Shown piece by piece: positions 60,920 to 64,000 of a stretch of DNA of 64,000 bases. Under the pieces are notes generated by a model. That model did not search any database. It was not told where the DNA came from and saw only the letters and a list, made by a program, of their open reading frames with translations. The stretch is from Frankia canadensis (GTDB lineage: Bacteria > Actinomycetota > Actinomycetes > Frankiales > Frankiaceae), in assembly GCF_900197875.1 (NCBI RefSeq), contig NZ_FZMO01000223.1:1-64000 (forward strand). Direction: 5' to 3'. Each line of letters begins with the position of its first letter. Position 1 is the first letter of the stretch. The translations under genes and the position numbers were made by a program.

Positions 60920-63883
60920 CTAGCTGCAGCCGCTGGTGGAGCCGCACTGCTCGCAGACGTAGCAGCTGCCGGCCGGGCGCATCGTCACGCCGCAGGTGAA
61001 GCAGAGCGGGGCGTCCACCACGGTCTGCGCGACGAGCGTCTCGCCGGGGGGCGCCAAGCGTAGCTCGCGGGCGACCTGCGCCGGGCCGAGACCAACCGCC
61101 ACGCCGTTGCTCCGCGGCGCGGGTGCCGCCGGTGACGCGGACCGCTCGCCGCCCGCCGCCGCTGCTTCCTCGGCTGGCGCCGACACCGGGGCCGCCGGCA
61201 CGTCCACCGCGGCGGTGGTGTCGGCGGGCGAGGCGTACTGGCTGGCGACGGCACGGGTGCGCTCGGCCGCGGAGGAGATGCCGAGCTCGGCGCGGTGGTC
61301 GGCGTCGAGGTAGTCGAGGGCGAGCCGGCGGAACAGGTAGTCCATGATCGACTGTGCGATCCGGACGTCCGGGTCGTCGGTCATGCCGGCGGGCTCGAAG
61401 CGCATGTTGATGAACTTGCTGACATACGCCTCCAGCGGCACCCCGTACTGCAGGCCGATGGAGATGGCGATGGCGAAGGCATCCATGACGCCGGCCAGGG
61501 TCGAGCCCTGCTTCGACATCTTGATGAAGACCTCGCCGAGACCATCGTCCGGGTAGGAGCCGGCGGTCAGGTAGCCCTCGGCGCCACCGACGGTGAACGA
61601 CACCGTCTGCGACGGGCGGGTCTTCGGCAGTCGCCGGCGGACCGGACGGTACTCCACCTCCACCTCCGCCAGCGCCGCCACGGCGACCGGGGCGACCGGG
61701 GCGGACGGGGCGGACGGGGCGGACGCCGACGCGGCCGCGGCCGCCCGCGCGTCCGCGGCCTGCTTCGCGCCCCTGACGTCGGTCAGCGGCTGGCCGACCT
61801 TGCAGTTGTCCCGGTAGATGGCCAGCGCCTTCAGGCCGAGCTGCCAGCCCGCCAGGTAGATCTCCTCGACGTCCTCGACGGTCGCCGTGGCCGGCATGTT
61901 CACCGTCTTCGAGATCGCGCCGGACAGGAACGGCTGCACCGCGGCCATCATCCGCACGTGGCCCATCGGCGAGATCGCCCGCTCGCCGATCGCGCAGTCG
62001 AACACCTCGTAGTGCTCCGGGCGCAGGCCGGGAGCGTCGATGACGTGGCCGTGCTCGGCGATGTACTCGACGATCGCCTCCATCGTCTCCTCCGGGTAGC
62101 CGAGCGCGCGCAGCGCCGCCGGGACCGTCTGGTTCACGATCTTCATGCTGGCGCCGCCGACCAGCTTCTTCATCTTCACCAGGGCGAGGTCCGGCTCGAT
62201 GCCGGTGGTGTCGCAGTCCATCGCGAGGCCGATGGTGCCGGTGGGGGCGAGCAGGCTGACCTGGGCGTTGCGCCAGCCGTGCTTCTCGCCGACGGCCTGC
62301 GCCTTCGACCATTCCTTCGAGGCGGCGGCCAGGACGCGGGCGTCCTCGGCGTCCACGGTGCGCACCTCGTCGTTCGCGGCGGCGTGCTTGCGCACGACCC
62401 GGCGGTGGGCGTCGGCGTTGCGCGCGAAGCCCTCGTAGGCGCCGACGATGCCGGCGAGTTCGGCGGAACGGCGGTAGGCGGTGCCGCTCATCAGCGAAGT
62501 GATCGCCGCGGCGAGTGCCCGGCCGCCATCCGAGTCGTAGGCGCGGGCGCTGGCCATGAGCAGGGCGCCGAGGTTGGCGTAGCCGATGCCGAGCTGCCGG
62601 TAGGCGCGGGTGATCCGGGTGATCTCCGGGGTCGGGAAGTCCGCGAAGCAGATCGAGATGTCCATCGCGGTGATGATCAGTTCGACGGCGGCGACGAATG
62701 CGTCGGCGTCGAACGTCCGGTCCGGGCGCAGGAACTTCAGCAGGTTCAGCGACGCCAGGTTGCAGCTGGAGTTGTCCAGGTGCACGTACTCGCTGCACGG
62801 ATTGGAGGCGCTGATCCGCCCGCTCTCCGGGCAGGTGTGCCAGTCGTTGATCGTGCCGTCGTACTGGATGCCGGGGTCGGCGCAGGCCCAGGCGGCCTCG
62901 GCGATCGTGCGGAACAGGCCCTTGGCGTCGATCGTCTCGATCGCCCGGCCGTCGAGGCGGGCGCGCAGGTCGAAGCCGGTGCCGTCGACGACGGCGGTCA
63001 TGAACTCGTCGGTGACGCGCACGGAGTTGTTGGCGTTCTGGTACTGCACGGAGGCGATGTCGCGGCCACCGAGGTCCATGTCGAACCCGGCGTCACGCAG
63101 GGCGCGGATCTTCTCCTCCTCCCGCGACTTCGTCTCGACGAACTCGACGATGTCCGGGTGGTCGACGTCGAGGACGACCATCTTGGCGGCCCGGCGGGTG
63201 GCACCGCCGGACTTGATCGTGCCCGCGGACGCGTCGGCGCCGCGCATGAAGCTGACGGGCCCGGACGCGGTGCCGCCGGAGGACAGCAGCTCCTTGGACG
63301 ACCGGATCCGCGACAGGTTGAGCCCGGCCCCGGACCCACCCTTGAAGATCAGCCCTTCCTCGCGATACCAGTTGAGAATCGACTCCATGGTGTCATCAAC
63401 TGAAAGAATGAAACACGCGCTCACCTGCTGAGGGGCGGGGGTTCCGACGTTGAACCAGACCGGGGAGTTGAAGCTGAAGACCTGGTGGAGCAGCATCCAG
63501 GTCAGCTCGTGCTCGAAGGCCTCGGCGTCGGCGTCGCTGGCGAAGTAGCCGTGCTCGCGGCCGGCGGCGACGTAGGTCAGCACCACCCGGTCGATGAGCT
63601 GGCGCAGCGAGGACTCCCGGGCCGGCGTGCCCGGCGCGCCGCGGAAGTACTTGCTGGTCACGATGTTCGAGGCGTTGACCGACCAGAAGTCGGGGAACTC
63701 GACACCGCGCTGCTCGAAGTTGACCGAGCCATCCCGCCAGTTGGTCATGACGACGTCCCGGGTCTCCCAGGTGACCTCGTCGTAGGGGTGGACCCCGGCG
63801 GTCGTGCGCGAGCGGCGGATCTTCAGCCCGGTCGCCGTCCTGGCCCCCGACCTGCCCGCCTTGGTACCGCGACTTTCGGTCAT
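60920..63883 (-). CDS. nrdJ: Adenosylcobalamin-dependent (class II) ribonucleotide reductase
   Basis: 987 residues, making deoxyribonucleotides independently of oxygen with vitamin B12. The active-site Cys region is NPCSEYVHLDNSSCNLASLN, a redox Cys lies in QQVSACFILSVDDTMESI, and SGGTASGPVSFMRGADASAG forms a substrate loop. LLAPTGTIGLAMDCDTTGIEPD is the class II phosphate-binding loop. The C-terminus has a Cys-rich zinc-ribbon-like tail (CFTCG, CYVCEQCG). An Ala-rich linker (about 715-740) and a second Ala/Pro-rich stretch (about 895-935) separate the modules. ATG 63883 has GAGGAG 5 nt upstream. Probably co-transcribed with the gene upstream. Confidence 0.96.
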   Translation of the reverse strand: MTESRGTKAGRSGARTATGLKIRRSRTTAGVHPYDEVTWETRDVVMTNWRDGSVNFEQRGVEFPDFWSVNASNIVTSKYFRGAPGTPARESSLRQLIDRVVLTYVAAGREHGYFASDADAEAFEHELTWMLLHQVFSFNSPVWFNVGTPAPQQVSACFILSVDDTMESILNWYREEGLIFKGGSGAGLNLSRIRSSKELLSSGGTASGPVSFMRGADASAGTIKSGGATRRAAKMVVLDVDHPDIVEFVETKSREEEKIRALRDAGFDMDLGGRDIASVQYQNANNSVRVTDEFMTAVVDGTGFDLRARLDGRAIETIDAKGLFRTIAEAAWACADPGIQYDGTINDWHTCPESGRISASNPCSEYVHLDNSSCNLASLNLLKFLRPDRTFDADAFVAAVELIITAMDISICFADFPTPEITRITRAYRQLGIGYANLGALLMASARAYDSDGGRALAAAITSLMSGTAYRRSAELAGIVGAYEGFARNADAHRRVVRKHAAANDEVRTVDAEDARVLAAASKEWSKAQAVGEKHGWRNAQVSLLAPTGTIGLAMDCDTTGIEPDLALVKMKKLVGGASMKIVNQTVPAALRALGYPEETMEAIVEYIAEHGHVIDAPGLRPEHYEVFDCAIGERAISPMGHVRMMAAVQPFLSGAISKTVNMPATATVEDVEEIYLAGWQLGLKALAIYRDNCKVGQPLTDVRGAKQAADARAAAAASASAPSAPSAPVAPVAVAALAEVEVEYRPVRRRLPKTRPSQTVSFTVGGAEGYLTAGSYPDDGLGEVFIKMSKQGSTLAGVMDAFAIAISIGLQYGVPLEAYVSKFINMRFEPAGMTDDPDVRIAQSIMDYLFRRLALDYLDADHRAELGISSAAERTRAVASQYASPADTTAAVDVPAAPVSAPAEEAAAAGGERSASPAAPAPRSNGVAVGLGPAQVARELRLAPPGETLVAQTVVDAPLCFTCGVTMRPAGSCYVCEQCGSTSGCS

Positions 63884-63899
63884 GACGCTCCTCGTCCTG

Positions 63900-64000
63900 T
63901 CAGTATCTCTCGTCGTCCTGCGTCTGCGCGTCGTCCTGCGTCTGCGCGTCGTCCTGCGTCTGCGCGTCGTGCTGTGCCTGCGCGTCGTGCTGTGTCTCTG
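63900..64000 (-). CDS. C-terminal end of the gene upstream of nrdJ (possibly nrdR), repeat-encoded
   Basis: A minus-strand frame is open from the right edge to a TGA at 63900-63902, 16 nt before nrdJ. It reads as a Gln/Asp-rich tail (repeats of Ala-Gln-Thr-Gln-Asp-Asp) ending DDERY. In Streptomyces nrdR precedes nrdJ, so this may be the tail of NrdR. Only 33 codons are visible, all repetitive, so identity and even coding are inferred from position. Confidence 0.4.
   Translation of the reverse strand, partial: ETQHDAQAQHDAQTQDDAQTQDDAQTQDDERY
63911..64000. repeat. 18-bp tandem repeat, five units to the window edge
   Basis: Three identical units of CGTCGTCCTGCGTCTGCG (63911-63964) and two diverged ones (63965-64000). 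Unit length is a multiple of three, so any frame through it stays open. Confidence 0.95.

Noticed and set aside
63911-64000. A CRISPR-like array at the right edge
   Set aside because: Units are contiguous 18-mers with no spacers, so this is a simple tandem repeat.

Overview
The window is high-GC DNA from an actinobacterium. A Frankia or close relative is the best guess. The evidence is the gene set: a FasR-type regulator next to fabD-fabH-acpP-fabF, plus SepH, Lsr2, a DUF7455 mini-protein, polyphosphate glucokinase, a B12-type ribonucleotide reductase and an HrdB/RpoD sigma factor. GTG starts, 4-bp ATGA overlaps and leaderless starts with a TANNNT box 6-8 nt upstream are also common here. Genus is inference; nothing in the sequence fixes it. 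I see no rRNA, tRNA, CRISPR array, insertion sequence or prophage. This is mostly core chromosome with two accessory-looking stretches.

Layout. 1-5.9 kb: a LysR regulator (cut by the left edge) diverges from sdhCAB across a clear LysR-type box, followed by a DadA-like FAD oxidoreductase. 6.1-16.4 kb: a cell-surface block with an LPXTG-anchored collagen-like/Asp-rich repeat protein, a DUF4012 protein overlapping a Wzz/BY-kinase gene, a FlaA1/CapD-type nucleotide-sugar dehydratase, a sugar-nucleotide epimerase, a NeuD-like acyltransferase and a tyrosine phosphatase. 16.4-24.4 kb: a lytic transglycosylase lipoprotein, an S4 protein, then fasR, fabD, fabH, acpP, fabF and an acyl-CoA carboxylase beta subunit (type II fatty-acid synthesis). 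24.5-33.2 kb: a short DUF222 protein behind an SOS box, an MFS exporter, a lipoprotein coupled to an unusual FtsH-like AAA+ metalloprotease, a small membrane protein, and overlapping moaA-mobA (molybdenum cofactor). 33.5-45.3 kb: ppgK, sepH, a DUF7455 protein, a BrkB-like membrane protein, an LCP-family cell-wall ligase, pepP, lsr2, a NYN/PIN-like protein and an ABC ATPase. 45.4-56.4 kb: an operon acuC-patA-(1557-aa PAS/coiled-coil/GAF/SpoIIE phosphatase/HATPase protein), divergent from acetoacetyl-CoA synthetase. 56.5-64 kb: an RpoD-family sigma factor, a GH63 glucosylglycerate-hydrolase-like enzyme, a vapBC pair, an orphan XRE protein and nrdJ. A repeat-encoded C-terminus of the gene upstream of nrdJ (possibly nrdR) is cut by the right edge.

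The most interesting unit is the acuC-patA-phosphatase operon facing aacS. In Streptomyces lividans, a PatA of the same unusual domain order (GNAT first, acyl-CoA-synthetase-like part second) acetylates acetoacetyl-CoA synthetase. Here writer, eraser and target are neighbours, and the target carries the PxxxxGK acetylation motif. New to the picture is a giant sensor phosphatase whose start codon overlaps the patA stop codon. Its PP2C metal-ligand motifs are altered and a very long Ala/Glu coiled coil separates its sensory parts. Other leads are the FtsH-like protease with a glycine-rich insert in its ATPase domain and its coupled lipoprotein, the LPXTG repeat protein with a 13-bp palindrome upstream whose half-site recurs at the polysaccharide divergent promoter, and the SOS-box promoter of the DUF222 gene.
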